The notes: generated by a model not told the origin, from the sequence alone. A DNA stretch of 64,000 nucleotides from Sphingomonas sp. Leaf339 (GCF_001426195.1 NZ_LMRS01000059.1:1-64000), one strand, 5' to 3'; counted from the stretch's first letter, positions 44,521 to 53,623 are shown. Numbers and translations: made by a program.

Positions 44521-45960
44521 TCAGTCGCGCTGCACCTGCACGATGCGGCCCGGTGCGCCATTCACTACCTCGGCGACCGCCAGAAAGCGCCGGGGGGCCG
44601 CTGCACTGCCCTGAACGATCTGCCGGATCGGACCCGATGCGTTGACGATCGCCGCACCTGCCGGATTGCTCATGAAGTTCGCAAGCGGCTCTACCGCACC
44701 GCTGCCGTCCGCGTTGGCGGTGAGCACGAGCATGTAAGGCTTCTTGGGCTGCAAACCGGTAACGGCACTCTGCACGACCTGAATGATGCCCTGGTCGAAG
44801 AGGGTAATGCTGCTTGCCGCACCATTGCCGCCAACCGGCCCCATGTTCAGATGCACCGCCTTGCCTGCCGTACCGAGCGGTTGGAGATTGTCGGTGCCGG
44901 GGCCTGTCGGAACAGCGTTCGGCACATAGGCGATCGCCTGCGGTGCCTGTCCGACCGGCACGGTGGCAACGACCTTGTTGCCGGCGGTGTCGATCGCGGC
45001 AAGTTCATCGGCATTCTCCAGCCCGACATAGATGCGCCGGCCGTCGCCCGATGGCCAGACGCCGTGCGGCATCTTGCCGACCGGGATGGTGGCGACAAGC
45101 GCGAAGTCGGACGTGCGGAACACCTTCACCGCGTTTTCCCCGCCCACCGTGACATAGGCGAACTGTCCCTTGACCGTGCGGGCAAAGTTGACGTGATTGG
45201 TGATCGGTCCGGTATCCAGCACCTTGAGGATCGCGAAAGGCGGCTTGGCATCGAATGCGACCGTCTTGCCGATGTCCTTCAGCGTGAACCACACCTGCTT
45301 GCCGTCCGGCGTCGCGGCGATGTTGGGACAGAACGGACTCGGCTGCGCCACCTGTCCGACCTGCGCGTGGGTCGAGACATCGAACACGGCCAGCACCGGA
45401 TTGAACGAGGAACAGACATAGCCGTATCGGCCATCGGGAGAGAAGATCGTCATGCCCGGACCACCGGGCGTCTTGATGCGACCGGTCTCCTTGTACGTCT
45501 TGGGGTCGAGCACGGCGATGTAATCCTCGCCGCGTACCGTAACCCACACCTCCTTGCCGTCCGGCGTGAAGAACGCCTCATGCGGACTGCGCCCGACATA
45601 GGTCGTGTGCTTGACGGTGTTGGTGGCGGTGTCGATCCACGACACGGCGTTGGATCCGATCGACACGACCGCCAGTGTTTTCCCGTCCGGCGAGAAGCCG
45701 AGGCCGTGAACCAGCACCTGCCCCTTGTAGAGCGGGGAAAAATTCATCGGCTGCGGATCGCCGAGCTTGATGACGCCGAGCAACCTGTTGTCGGCCGGGT
45801 CCGTTACCGACACCGTGTTGGAGAATTGTTCGGATGCATAGACGCGGTCGCGGTGGCTGACAGGCACGTCCTTGGCGTTCCACGGCGCCTGCTGAGCCAT
45901 GGCAATGCCCGGTGCGGCGCTCATCAGCAAGGCGGCCGAGAGCAGGAAGGTCCGGATCAT
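44521..45960 (-). CDS. YVTN/SMP-30-like beta-propeller protein, exported
   Basis: This 479-aa protein has a signal peptide (1-22). Repeats such as VVSIGSNAVSWIDTATNTVK, TPDGKEVWVTVRGEDYIAVL and SGDGRRIYVGLENADELAAI form a seven-blade surface-type propeller. The C-terminal 120 residues are a separate domain (VPTGPGTDNLQPLGTAGKAV). It starts 1 bp after the DUF305 stop. A copper or redox periplasmic function is inferred from its neighbours only. Confidence 0.8.
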   Translation of the reverse strand: MIRTFLLSAALLMSAAPGIAMAQQAPWNAKDVPVSHRDRVYASEQFSNTVSVTDPADNRLLGVIKLGDPQPMNFSPLYKGQVLVHGLGFSPDGKTLAVVSIGSNAVSWIDTATNTVKHTTYVGRSPHEAFFTPDGKEVWVTVRGEDYIAVLDPKTYKETGRIKTPGGPGMTIFSPDGRYGYVCSSFNPVLAVFDVSTHAQVGQVAQPSPFCPNIAATPDGKQVWFTLKDIGKTVAFDAKPPFAILKVLDTGPITNHVNFARTVKGQFAYVTVGGENAVKVFRTSDFALVATIPVGKMPHGVWPSGDGRRIYVGLENADELAAIDTAGNKVVATVPVGQAPQAIAYVPNAVPTGPGTDNLQPLGTAGKAVHLNMGPVGGNGAASSITLFDQGIIQVVQSAVTGLQPKKPYMLVLTANADGSGAVEPLANFMSNPAGAAIVNASGPIRQIVQGSAAAPRRFLAVAEVVNGAPGRIVQVQRD

Positions 45961-45961
45961 G

Positions 45962-46345
45962 TCAGTGCTCCATATGGCTGTGGTGGTCGCCGCCCTGCGT
46001 CGGGGCTGGCGTCGAAGGGGGTAGCGGCTGACCGATCGCCAACTTCATGGCGGCGATCTCCTGCTGCTGATCGATGATGATCTCCTGCGCAATGCGCTTG
46101 AGCTGCTCGTTATGGCCGTAGCGCAGCTCTGCCACCGCCATATCAATGGCGCCCTGGTGATGCGGAAGCATCATCGCGACGAAGTCGCGGTCGACGTCGC
46201 CGGACGGCTTGACCATCATGCCCGCCATCATCCGGTCCATCGCGGCAGATACCATGCTGGCGTAGTCATCGGCGGGGGCGGCCGCGACTGCGCCGGTGAG
46301 CATGGCCGAAGCAGTCAGACCCAGCATCCAATTTCGTCTACGCAT
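45962..46345 (-). CDS. DUF305 (CopM-like) exported protein
   Basis: This 127-aa protein has a signal peptide (about 1-25). The DUF305 core contains VDRDFVAMMLPHHQGAIDMA with the His-His pair, followed by AQEIIIDQQQEIAAMKLAIG, and the His/Met-rich tail DHHSHMEH. DUF305 proteins bind copper or other metals in the periplasm. The start at 46345 is preceded by GGAGG; a frame from 46414 is longer without support. Confidence 0.85.
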   Translation of the reverse strand: MRRRNWMLGLTASAMLTGAVAAAPADDYASMVSAAMDRMMAGMMVKPSGDVDRDFVAMMLPHHQGAIDMAVAELRYGHNEQLKRIAQEIIIDQQQEIAAMKLAIGQPLPPSTPAPTQGGDHHSHMEH

Positions 46346-46496
46346 AAGCCTCCGGCGCATCAGTCTCGAAAGCGTAGACGACGCCCGTCGGGGTTTATTC
46401 CATGGGTGAGCCAATTATTGATCCTCAGCAAACAATGGTCTCATCGTGACCCTGCCGTTGGTTGACCAGGTCGCCGTCGGACAGCATATGGTCGGG

Positions 46497-46563
46497 CACG
46501 GCGATGGATTTCCGCCGGGCCATTCGGCCGAACCGCCCTCGCAAGGGCCGATGATTCCTACCA
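46497..46563 (+). promoter_or_regulatory. fluoride riboswitch (crcB motif)
   Basis: GGCGATGG (46500-46507), TTCCGCC, the pseudoknot segment GAACCGCC and the closing CGATGATTCCTACC (about 46548-46562) match the conserved crcB-motif positions in order. It lies 28 bp before the GTG start of a CLC-family gene. Fluoride binding would turn that gene on. Confidence 0.88.
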
Positions 46564-46590
46564 GGCGCCGCAAGGCAGCAAGGAGGAATC

Positions 46591-47949
46591 GTGCGCGCGA
46601 CATTTCGCAATCTCTACGACCAGTTCAACATGGCAGCGTTCATTCGCGATCGCCGCACCCATGCCATGTCGGTGCTGCGGTGGGCTTTGATCCTGGTCCC
46701 GATGGCCGCAACGGTGGGAACGCTCTGCGCGGCCTTCTTGTGGAGCCTCGATGCCGTCACCCGGCTTCGCTTTGCCTTTCCCTGGCTGCTTTACCTGCTG
46801 CCGATCGGCGGGTTCATGGTCGGACTGCTCTACCATCTGACAGGGCGCTCGGTCGAAGGCGGTAACAACCTCATCGTCGAGCAAATCCATGAACCGGGGG
46901 GCGGCGTGCCGCTGCGCATGGCCCCGCTCATCTTCTTCGGCACGGTCGTGACACATCTGTTTGGTGGATCGGCGGGACGCGAAGGCACCGCCGTGCAACT
47001 GGGCGGCAGTCTTTCCGGCGGGTTCGGGCGCGCCCTCAAGCTGGATACGCAAGCAACGCGCATCCTGCTGATGACCGGGATCGCGGCAGGGTTCGGCGCA
47101 GTGTTCGGGACGCCGATTGCGGGAGCGGTCTTCGCGCTGGAGGTGCTGGCGATTGGCCGGGTCGAGTATCGCGCGCTGGTGCCGTGCCTAGTCGCGGCAC
47201 TGGTCGGCGACTGGACCTGTCTTGCCTGGGGCATTCACCACGGTATCTACCATGTCGATGCGACAGTGCCGGTCGACGCTCTAATCGTCATCAAGGCTGG
47301 CGTCGCGGGCGTCGTATTCGGGTTGGTCGGACTAGCTTTTGCGGAGGCCAATCATGCGCTTGGCGGATGGCTGAAGCGCATGGTGCCTTATAGCCCACTA
47401 CGACCCGTCATCGGTGGCGTGACCGTGATCGCACTGGTCTGGCTGTTCGGAACGCGCGACTATCTCGGCCTTGGCACGCTCGCCCCGTCATCGGACGGCC
47501 TGACCATCGCCAGCTTCTTTGGTCCCGACACCCATCCATGGAGCTGGGCGCTGAAGCTGCTTTTCACCGTCGTCACCCTAAGTGCCGGCTTCAAAGGCGG
47601 GGAGGTGACTCCGCTGTTCTTCATCGGCGCGGCGCTCGGCAATGCGCTCGCGCCCATATTTGGAGTGCCGACGGGGGTGTTCGCGGCGATCGGCTTCGTC
47701 GCGCTGTTCGCGGGTGCAGCCAACACGCCGCTTGCCTGCACCTTCATGGGGATCGAATTGTTCGGGGCGGCCTATGCTGTGCCGATCGCGGTCGCATGCT
47801 TCGTCGCCTACCTTTGCTCGGGTCATAACGGCATTTATCTGTCGCAGCGCGTCGCAGTCCCCAAGGTCCCTGCTGCGCACCTCACACCCGGTGCGACCCT
47901 GCGTGATGCCCGCACGCACCGTGCTTCCCGCCGACGCTCGCGCGTCTGA
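46591..47949 (+). CDS. CLC-F type fluoride/proton antiporter
   Basis: This 452-aa CLC-family protein has GNNLI (91-95) where chloride CLCs have GSGIP, and GREGT (129-133) in place of GREGP. These are features of the fluoride-selective CLC-F clade. About ten membrane helices follow, including GIAAGFGAVFGTPIAGAVFA. The start is GTG after AGGAGGA. The preceding fluoride riboswitch supports fluoride export rather than chloride. Confidence 0.9.
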   Translation: MRATFRNLYDQFNMAAFIRDRRTHAMSVLRWALILVPMAATVGTLCAAFLWSLDAVTRLRFAFPWLLYLLPIGGFMVGLLYHLTGRSVEGGNNLIVEQIHEPGGGVPLRMAPLIFFGTVVTHLFGGSAGREGTAVQLGGSLSGGFGRALKLDTQATRILLMTGIAAGFGAVFGTPIAGAVFALEVLAIGRVEYRALVPCLVAALVGDWTCLAWGIHHGIYHVDATVPVDALIVIKAGVAGVVFGLVGLAFAEANHALGGWLKRMVPYSPLRPVIGGVTVIALVWLFGTRDYLGLGTLAPSSDGLTIASFFGPDTHPWSWALKLLFTVVTLSAGFKGGEVTPLFFIGAALGNALAPIFGVPTGVFAAIGFVALFAGAANTPLACTFMGIELFGAAYAVPIAVACFVAYLCSGHNGIYLSQRVAVPKVPAAHLTPGATLRDARTHRASRRRSRV

Positions 47950-47975
47950 TCCTGCTTCCTATCGAAAGGCCCATT

Positions 47976-48204
47976 ATGCCTGATCGTTTCACCGTCCAGC
48001 ACCGCGAGGTTGGAATGCTGCGCATCTATTGAAGCCGTCTGACAAGGTCGGCCCACGTCGCTTCTGGGGTGCGAAACCTTTCTATCGCGACTGATCCGCA
48101 CCGCGAAGGCGGACGGCATCATCAACGCCGTCGCGCAGAACATGCATTACGGCTTCAGCAATCGCGGCCCGGCGGCATTCAACCGTTCCGATCCTGAAAG
48201 CTGA
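47976..48204 (+). pseudogene. decayed DUF190-family gene with two frameshifts
   Basis: An ATG at 47976 opens VGMLRIY, then TGA. Restoring one lost base gives KPSDKVGPRRFWGAKPFYRD, and restoring a second gives LIRTAKADGIINAVAQNMHY before the stop at 48202-48204. Joined, this reads like the N-terminal half of DUF190, a family often encoded with fluoride transporters. The rest of the gene is missing. Two one-base deletions are the simplest explanation; sequencing error is a weaker one. Confidence 0.6.
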
Positions 48205-48443
48205 CTGGCAGGAAAGTCCCAAATGTCGGTCACCACGGTCCGCGCCGGAAGCAAAGTGAACAAATGGCCGCTTCCGGGAAAGCGCTCGGTCTAGCTGAAC
48301 GGCGGGAACTGGGTCGGAAGCCGCCCGGCAGCTTTCGCCGAAACGCCGCCCAACAGCGGACAGGCGATTTTTGCACCAGAATGCAGACCTTCCGCTTCCA
48401 GAGGATCGACAGGTGGTTGCCCCCTCCCCTTCCCCGCCAAGTT

Positions 48444-48830
48444 CTAGCGGATCGTCACGACTTTGACCTCGACTGCATCCGCGATCTTCTTCCAGTTCTG
48501 GTCGCTGGTCCAAGCAGGCAACCCATCCCGTCGGGCAAGCGCCAGGCAAAAGCGATCACCAAGGCTGAGGCCCGCCTCGGCAGTCACGGCGCGCAGCCGC
48601 CCGGCAATTTGCGCCAAAGCCTTGTCGGCCGGCACTACCGTCAGTGGCAGCGGATCAAGCATGGCATCAACTTCTCGCTCGGGCATTCCGGTATGGATGA
48701 AGTGGGTCACCACCTCGGCGTAGTTCACGCTGCTCACTCGCGCACCGGCGATACCGGCTGCAACCTTGGCGGACCCCTTTTCACCCTTGATCATCGCAAT
48801 GAGAGCCGAGGCGTCGAGAACCACGCTCAT
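48444..48830 (-). CDS. vapC: VapC-family PIN-domain toxin
   Basis: This 128-aa protein has the PIN acidic residues in VLDASALIAM (Asp6), SVNYAEVVTHF (Glu39), SLGDRFCLALARR (Asp92) and WTSDQNWKKI. Such ribonucleases cut tRNA or rRNA when free. It overlaps the antitoxin gene by 4 bp (ATGA). Confidence 0.88.
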   Translation of the reverse strand: MSVVLDASALIAMIKGEKGSAKVAAGIAGARVSSVNYAEVVTHFIHTGMPEREVDAMLDPLPLTVVPADKALAQIAGRLRAVTAEAGLSLGDRFCLALARRDGLPAWTSDQNWKKIADAVEVKVVTIR

Positions 48831-49072
48831 TCGCCGCTGTCCTCACGACGCCGTTGTAGGAATGCGTCCACCGAGGCGTCGGGATTACCGCCGGTGTATT
48901 GCGCGGCCAGCGCCTGCGCCCTTGCCACCGCCTGGCTGGCGGTTCGCAGAACAACGCCATCTTCGGTTTCGTCGAGATATACCGCACCGCCACCCGTCAG
49001 GCCCAACCGTTTGCGAACGTCAGCAGGCAGGCTCATGCGCCCGTTTGGCGTTATGTTGATCTGTAGCGTCAT
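48827..49072 (-). CDS. vapB: AbrB/VapB-type antitoxin
   Basis: This 81-aa protein has an N-terminal swapped-hairpin AbrB domain (INITPNGRMSLPADVRKRLG). The C-terminal part (YTGGNPDASVDAFLQRRRED) likely neutralises VapC. The start is ATG at 49072 after AGAGG. It autoregulates in known pairs. Confidence 0.82.
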   Translation of the reverse strand: MTLQINITPNGRMSLPADVRKRLGLTGGGAVYLDETEDGVVLRTASQAVARAQALAAQYTGGNPDASVDAFLQRRREDSGE

Positions 49073-49690
49073 AACAGCCTCTTTACCTCTAATGAGCATT
49101 GTCATTATCTTTTGGGCATATACCGGTCTAGCAGCAATCGGCCTTGCGTATACCAGCAAGGCTCGGTTGTGCCACACTGTTCGGATTCTGGTCCGCCGAC
49201 GTGAAGCTGCCCAACGTGTATAATCTCCGGTCCTGTTAACGTATACCTCTCGGGGACTGGCCGCATTTGGTGCTTTATAGGCGCTTCGATCACTTAAAAA
49301 GGACCGGGATAATAAGCACCACGTATTGAAGACTAAATTATGTTCATACGTGCAGGATTTCTATTCGACGTTCCATAGGGCGCTGTGGGGCCAGACCGTC
49401 TCACCGATTAGTACCAACCCAACAATTGCAATGCTATAAATTGATGGCAAATGGGGATGCGTACTAAGTTTAAGACAGAAAACGTCGGCCTTTCTGCGCC
49501 CTGCGCTACGTACCGACTGATAGGCCAGCGCTCGGAGAAACAGATTCTCCGTGTTTGAATTCTTCCTACATCTTTGAGATTGTGCTACTTTGACGGACGC
49601 TACAGCCGGGTTATTTGCAAAACAGGCACTAGTGTGTTATTATAGTATTACGCAGTGGGTATCACTGCGATTCCCCTTCAGGAGATTACT
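49073..49690. other. long AT-richer intergenic region with a recombinase promoter
   Basis: No gene was recognised in the first 500 bp. The last 80 bp contain a well-formed promoter (-35 TTGCAA at 49615, -10 TATTAT at 49638, 17-bp spacing) and a palindrome (49651-49669). The AT content exceeds that of neighbours, suggesting foreign DNA or a module border. Confidence 0.5.
49615..49669 (+). promoter_or_regulatory. promoter plus palindromic operator of the tyrosine recombinase gene
   Basis: TTGCAA and TATTAT are separated by 17 bp. CGCAGTG-GGTAT-CACTGCG (49651-49669) has seven-base perfect arms starting seven bases after the -10, so a bound protein would cover the transcription start. The regulator is unknown. 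Confidence 0.65.
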
Positions 49691-50269
49691 ATGCCACACC
49701 CCGCCCGGGTGCTGGAGCATGGTGACGTGCGCCGGATCCTCCGTCACGTCGCCACGCGTCGGCATGCCCATCGTGATCGCGTCCTGGTCCTGTTGAGCTT
49801 CAAGGCAGGCTTACGCGCCTGCGAAATGGCCGGCCTCACCTGGCCCATGGTGCTAAAACCGGATGGACGGATCAGCGATCATATCTTCGTCGCCGCGACC
49901 ATCGCCAAGAACAAGTTTGCCCGTCGCATTCCCTTGCACCCCCAACTGGTTGAAGCGCTGAGTAACCTGCACGATCGAGCCGGCCGCCCTCGGGTCGGAC
50001 CGGTCGTACGCTCGGAACGGGGCACCCACCTGACCCCGCGCAGCCTCGTCAACTGGTTCGCCGCCACCTATGCCAGTCTCGCGCTTGACGGCTGCTCGTC
50101 CCATTCCGGCCGTCGTACCTTCATCACCCGATCAGCGCGACTGTTGACGCGTACCGGCGGTTCGCTGCGCGACGTGCAGGAACTGGCCGGACACAAGCGC
50201 CTCACCACGACCGAATGCTATATTGAAGGCGACCGCGACGCACAGCGTCGGCTTATCCGCCTCGTCTGA
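49691..50269 (+). CDS. catalytic-domain-only tyrosine recombinase
   Basis: This 192-aa protein keeps the catalytic set Arg42 (AGLRACE), Lys75-type strand (AKNKFARRIPL), His138-x-x-Arg141 (HSGRRT), His168 (AGHKR) and Tyr177 (ECYIEG). It lacks the usual arm-binding and most of the core-binding domain. The start at 49691 follows AGGAGA; a frame from 49655 adds 12 residues without a ribosome binding site. It precedes DUF3768 and a nitrilase-like gene, and may act as an accessory or DNA-inverting recombinase. Confidence 0.8.
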   Translation: MPHPARVLEHGDVRRILRHVATRRHAHRDRVLVLLSFKAGLRACEMAGLTWPMVLKPDGRISDHIFVAATIAKNKFARRIPLHPQLVEALSNLHDRAGRPRVGPVVRSERGTHLTPRSLVNWFAATYASLALDGCSSHSGRRTFITRSARLLTRTGGSLRDVQELAGHKRLTTTECYIEGDRDAQRRLIRLV

Positions 50270-50319
50270 GGGTCACACCCTCCACCTACCCTTTTCATCG
50301 ATAGAAACGGAGAATTCGC

Positions 50320-50679
50320 ATGACAGCGAAGCCGACGACGCACGCCCCCGCCACCCCGGTCATCAACCCGGTGGCGCAACTCAACGACGCGTTCCGTACC
50401 AATCAAACCGACGGCCGGATGATCGCCACCGCCGGGGTTATCGGCCTGGGGCCCGATGCGCTGCCCGCTATCCTCCTCGCGGTGCAGACCTTCGATGCCT
50501 TCACCCCCGACGATGACCCTTACGGCGAACATGACTTCGGGGTGCTGATCTGGGCAAACCAGCCGCTATTCTGGAAGATAGACTATTATGACCGAGCGAT
50601 GCAGTTCGCCTCGCCTGACCCGGCAGATGCGGCACTGACGTTGCGGGTGCTGACCATCATGCTGGCTAGCGAATACTGA
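50320..50679 (+). CDS. DUF3768 protein
   Basis: This 119-aa protein has the family phrases INPVAQLNDAFRTNQTDGRM, DDDPYGEHDFGVLIWAN and FWKIDYYDRAMQFASPDPAD. The function is unknown. DUF3768 genes are common on alphaproteobacterial mobile DNA. It is 50 bp after the recombinase and 5 bp before the next gene. Confidence 0.85.
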   Translation: MTAKPTTHAPATPVINPVAQLNDAFRTNQTDGRMIATAGVIGLGPDALPAILLAVQTFDAFTPDDDPYGEHDFGVLIWANQPLFWKIDYYDRAMQFASPDPADAALTLRVLTIMLASEY

Positions 50680-50684
50680 GCCCG

Positions 50685-51497
50685 GTGCCCGTGCCCCCTG
50701 CGCCACCATCCCTCGAGGTCGGCACCATTTCGTTTGCCCGCTGCGGCCCGGTTATGATGCTGGCACCACGCGAACGCGTCCGACTTATCCTGGCGGCCTC
50801 GGACGCCTACGACCCCGACCTGCTCGTCACCGCCGGCTATGCCGTGCACAGCCGCAAGCATCTGCACCGCCTAGCGCAGGAGATCGAACAGGAACCGCGG
50901 GGCGGTACGATCATCACCGAGGTCCACCATGACGGCCAAACGCCCCGTAATCCTGGCCATTCGCATGCCATGTGGGCGATCGATGGTGACGGCGAGCTTC
51001 ATCGCTTTGGGCGCCAGACCTTTGGCTCCAGTCGCGAGGTTCGTCATCATGGTGGTAAAGCGCTGGCCCGCTTTCGCGCCCGGCTCGCCGACCGCACGAT
51101 CGAGGTTGGCGAGCACGCGGTGTTCGCGCTCATCTGCGGCGAGATCAACATCGTCCATGGCCGCAACAGCGCTGCGTTTGTCAACATGGATGCCGAGGAC
51201 GCCATTCTCACCGCCGATATCGTCATCAATCCGACCCACGACCGGATGAGCAACGCCGGCACGTTGCAGGCGAAACGGCGCTTGCTGTCTCAGGCGAAGC
51301 CGGACGGTACGCCACGTGCTTACATATCATGTTCGAACTGGGAGGCCTGTGGACTTAACGGGCGAGTGCAATACCCCTCGCCGACGTTGCATACCGTTTA
51401 CGTCGCCGGCCTGCCCCTGCCCTACGAAGAGTTTGCCGATGGCGCATTCGGCTTCGTCTATCGGCGCTGGCGCCTGCCGCTGGGGCCGAGCTCATGA
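50685..51497 (+). CDS. nitrilase-like protein, apparently inactive
   Basis: This 270-aa protein starts at GTG 50685. The layout resembles the carbon-nitrogen hydrolase fold: LLVTAGYAVHS, GGTIITEV, DGDGELHRFGR, FALICGEINIV (Cys151), ADIVINPTHD and YISCSNWEA. The catalytic Glu expected near 49-52 and the Lys expected near 110 are absent (Thr-Ala and Arg), so a classical amidase reaction is doubtful. I propose a nitrilase-fold pseudoenzyme. It could be a different protein, as the match is by eye. Confidence 0.45.
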   Translation: MPVPPAPPSLEVGTISFARCGPVMMLAPRERVRLILAASDAYDPDLLVTAGYAVHSRKHLHRLAQEIEQEPRGGTIITEVHHDGQTPRNPGHSHAMWAIDGDGELHRFGRQTFGSSREVRHHGGKALARFRARLADRTIEVGEHAVFALICGEINIVHGRNSAAFVNMDAEDAILTADIVINPTHDRMSNAGTLQAKRRLLSQAKPDGTPRAYISCSNWEACGLNGRVQYPSPTLHTVYVAGLPLPYEEFADGAFGFVYRRWRLPLGPSS

Positions 51498-51518
51498 GAG
51501 GGCACCGTCGCAGATCTG

Positions 51519-51554
51519 CCACTTATGATGAAACTACCCAAAAGCCATAAGTGG
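51519..51554. repeat. inverted repeat after the nitrilase-like gene
   Basis: CCACTTATG and CATAAGTGG are perfect nine-base arms separated by 18 bases, 22 bp after the stop at 51497. It could be a transcription terminator, a protein site or the right end of the recombinase module. Confidence 0.5.
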
Positions 51555-51703
51555 CGGCCGGTCGCTGGCATCACCATCGGGTCAGCTGTCGCCGCGCTTA
51601 CATGCGTCCGCCGGGATCGCGCGGCGGTAAGCGGATCTCCCCTTGCCTCAGGTCCGGGACGGGTGTTTCCTCTAACTTATCGACTAACTGGGGGGTAATC
51701 ATC

Positions 51704-53623
51704 ATGCGGACGGGGATGGCGGCGTTTCTTCTGGCAACGTCGGTGCTCGGCGGAAGCCTGATTGTATCTACCCGGAGCGAAGCAGCCGACCCAACACCGC
51801 GGCGCTATACCGCTGAGCAGTTCCTCCAGACACGCAACTACGCGATTGCCGGCGTTGGCGATGACGCCTTCACCGCCGACGGCAAGTCGCTGCTCGTCTC
51901 ATCGGACGAGAGCGGAACCTTCAACGCCTATCTGCTACCGCTCTCCGGCGGCAAGCCGGTACCGCTGACCCGGTCGACCACCAATGCGACTTACGCGGTG
52001 ACGACCTTCCCCGAGGACGCGCGCGTGCTTGTCTCGAGCGACACTGGTGGCAACGAGCTAACCCACCTGTTCGTCCGCGCCCCTGACGGCACGCTGACCG
52101 ACCTCACCCCTGGCGCCAAGACCAAGGCGGACTTCGCGGGTTGGAACCACGACAGGACGACCTTCTTCGTCTCGTCAAACGCGCGCGAGGCGTCGGCGGA
52201 CGACGTCTACGCTTACGACGTGGCGACGCTGACGCCGCGCATGGTGTTCAGGAACGACGGCAGCTTCCAGGTGGGGCCGGTCGCCCCAGACGGCCGAACG
52301 CTAGCGGTCACCAAGACGCTGTCGAGCGCCAACGCGGACGTTTACGTCGCCGATCTGACCGCAATGAGCGCCGCGCCCAGGCTCGTCACGCCGCATCAGG
52401 GCAACGTCCAATTCGCCGCGAGCGACTTTACGCCGGACTCCGGAAAGCTGATATACCTTGGCGATCAGGACGGCGAGTGGATGCGCGCCTATACATTCGA
52501 CCTGGCGTCGGGGGCGCGGGCGGAGCTGGTGCGCGGCGACTGGGATGTCCAGTTTGCCTTCTTCTCGCCCTCCGGTCGCTACCGCGTATCAGCGCTTAAC
52601 GCCGACGCTACGACACGGCTCACCATCACCGACACGCAAACCGGCATGCCGATCGTGCTCACCGGCGTTCCGGCGGGGGACCTCGGCGCAGTCCGCTTTG
52701 GCCCCGACGAGAGGCAGATTGCCTTCACCGTCACTTCCGACACCTCGCCGCGTGACGTCTTTGTGGCGGATTTGGCAACCGGACGCGCGCGCCGACTGAC
52801 GACCGCGCTGAATCCCGCAATCCGCGAGGCCGACCTGGTGGATGCCACCGTGGTGCGCGTGCCGGCGGAGGGAGGCGTCCAGGTCCCGGGCATCCTGTAC
52901 CGCCCCAAGGGCGCATCGGCCGGGGCGAAGGTGCCGGCGATCGTGTATGTCCATGGCGGGCCGGGCGGGCAGAGCCGGCGCGGCTACAGCGCGTCGATCC
53001 AGCACCTCGTCAATCACGGCTATGCGGTGCTCGCCGCTAACAATCGCGGGTCTAGCGGCTACGGTAAGTCCGTCTTCCACATGGACGACAAGCACCATGG
53101 TGAGGCGGACCTGCGCGACATCGTCGCCTCGGGCGAATGGCTCCGCAAGCAGGACTGGATTGCGCCTGACAAGGTTGCGGTTATGGGAGGTTCGTACGGC
53201 GGTTACATGACGGCGGCAGCGCTCACCTTTCACCCCGACGCGTTCACCGCCGGGATCGACATCTTCGGCGTGACCAACTGGCAGCGCACGCTAAAGTCGA
53301 TCCCTGCCTGGTGGGGCGCCAACCGGATCGCGCTCTACGACGAGATGGGAGACCCCGCGACCGACGAAGCGCGCCACCGCGCCATCTCGCCGCTGTTCCA
53401 TGCCGAACGGATCACCAAGCCGCTGTTGGTCATCCAAGGCGCGAATGACCCGCGCGTCCTCAAGGTCGAAAGCGACGAACTAGTCGCGGCGGTGAAGAAG
53501 AACGACGTACCGGTCGAGTATGTGGTGTTCCCCGACGAAGGCCACGGCTTTCAGGGCCGCACCAACCGCGTGACCGCTCAGAACGCCTACCTCGCGTTCC
53601 TGGACAACTACGTACGTCGGTAA
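51704..53623 (+). CDS. S9-family prolyl-oligopeptidase-like peptidase, exported
   Basis: This 639-aa protein has a signal peptide (1-27). An N-terminal beta-propeller of WD40-like repeats (FTADGKSLLVSSDESGTF, then RYRVSALNADATTRL) is followed by the alpha/beta hydrolase with the nucleophile motif GGSYGGYMTA. The Asp lies in QGANDPRV and the His in PDEGHGF. It cleaves short proline-containing or other small peptides in the periplasm. The ATG at 51704 gives the clean signal. Confidence 0.9.
   Translation: MRTGMAAFLLATSVLGGSLIVSTRSEAADPTPRRYTAEQFLQTRNYAIAGVGDDAFTADGKSLLVSSDESGTFNAYLLPLSGGKPVPLTRSTTNATYAVTTFPEDARVLVSSDTGGNELTHLFVRAPDGTLTDLTPGAKTKADFAGWNHDRTTFFVSSNAREASADDVYAYDVATLTPRMVFRNDGSFQVGPVAPDGRTLAVTKTLSSANADVYVADLTAMSAAPRLVTPHQGNVQFAASDFTPDSGKLIYLGDQDGEWMRAYTFDLASGARAELVRGDWDVQFAFFSPSGRYRVSALNADATTRLTITDTQTGMPIVLTGVPAGDLGAVRFGPDERQIAFTVTSDTSPRDVFVADLATGRARRLTTALNPAIREADLVDATVVRVPAEGGVQVPGILYRPKGASAGAKVPAIVYVHGGPGGQSRRGYSASIQHLVNHGYAVLAANNRGSSGYGKSVFHMDDKHHGEADLRDIVASGEWLRKQDWIAPDKVAVMGGSYGGYMTAAALTFHPDAFTAGIDIFGVTNWQRTLKSIPAWWGANRIALYDEMGDPATDEARHRAISPLFHAERITKPLLVIQGANDPRVLKVESDELVAAVKKNDVPVEYVVFPDEGHGFQGRTNRVTAQNAYLAFLDNYVRR

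Noticed and set aside
44851..46077. 408-codon plus-strand frame opposite the YVTN gene
   Set aside because: Antisense shadow of a gene with signal peptide and propeller repeats; composition is His/Arg/Asp-rich as expected of reverse frames.
48205..48443. Possible small gene between the DUF190 remnant and vapC
   Set aside because: Short frames only, with no ribosome site or recognisable motif.
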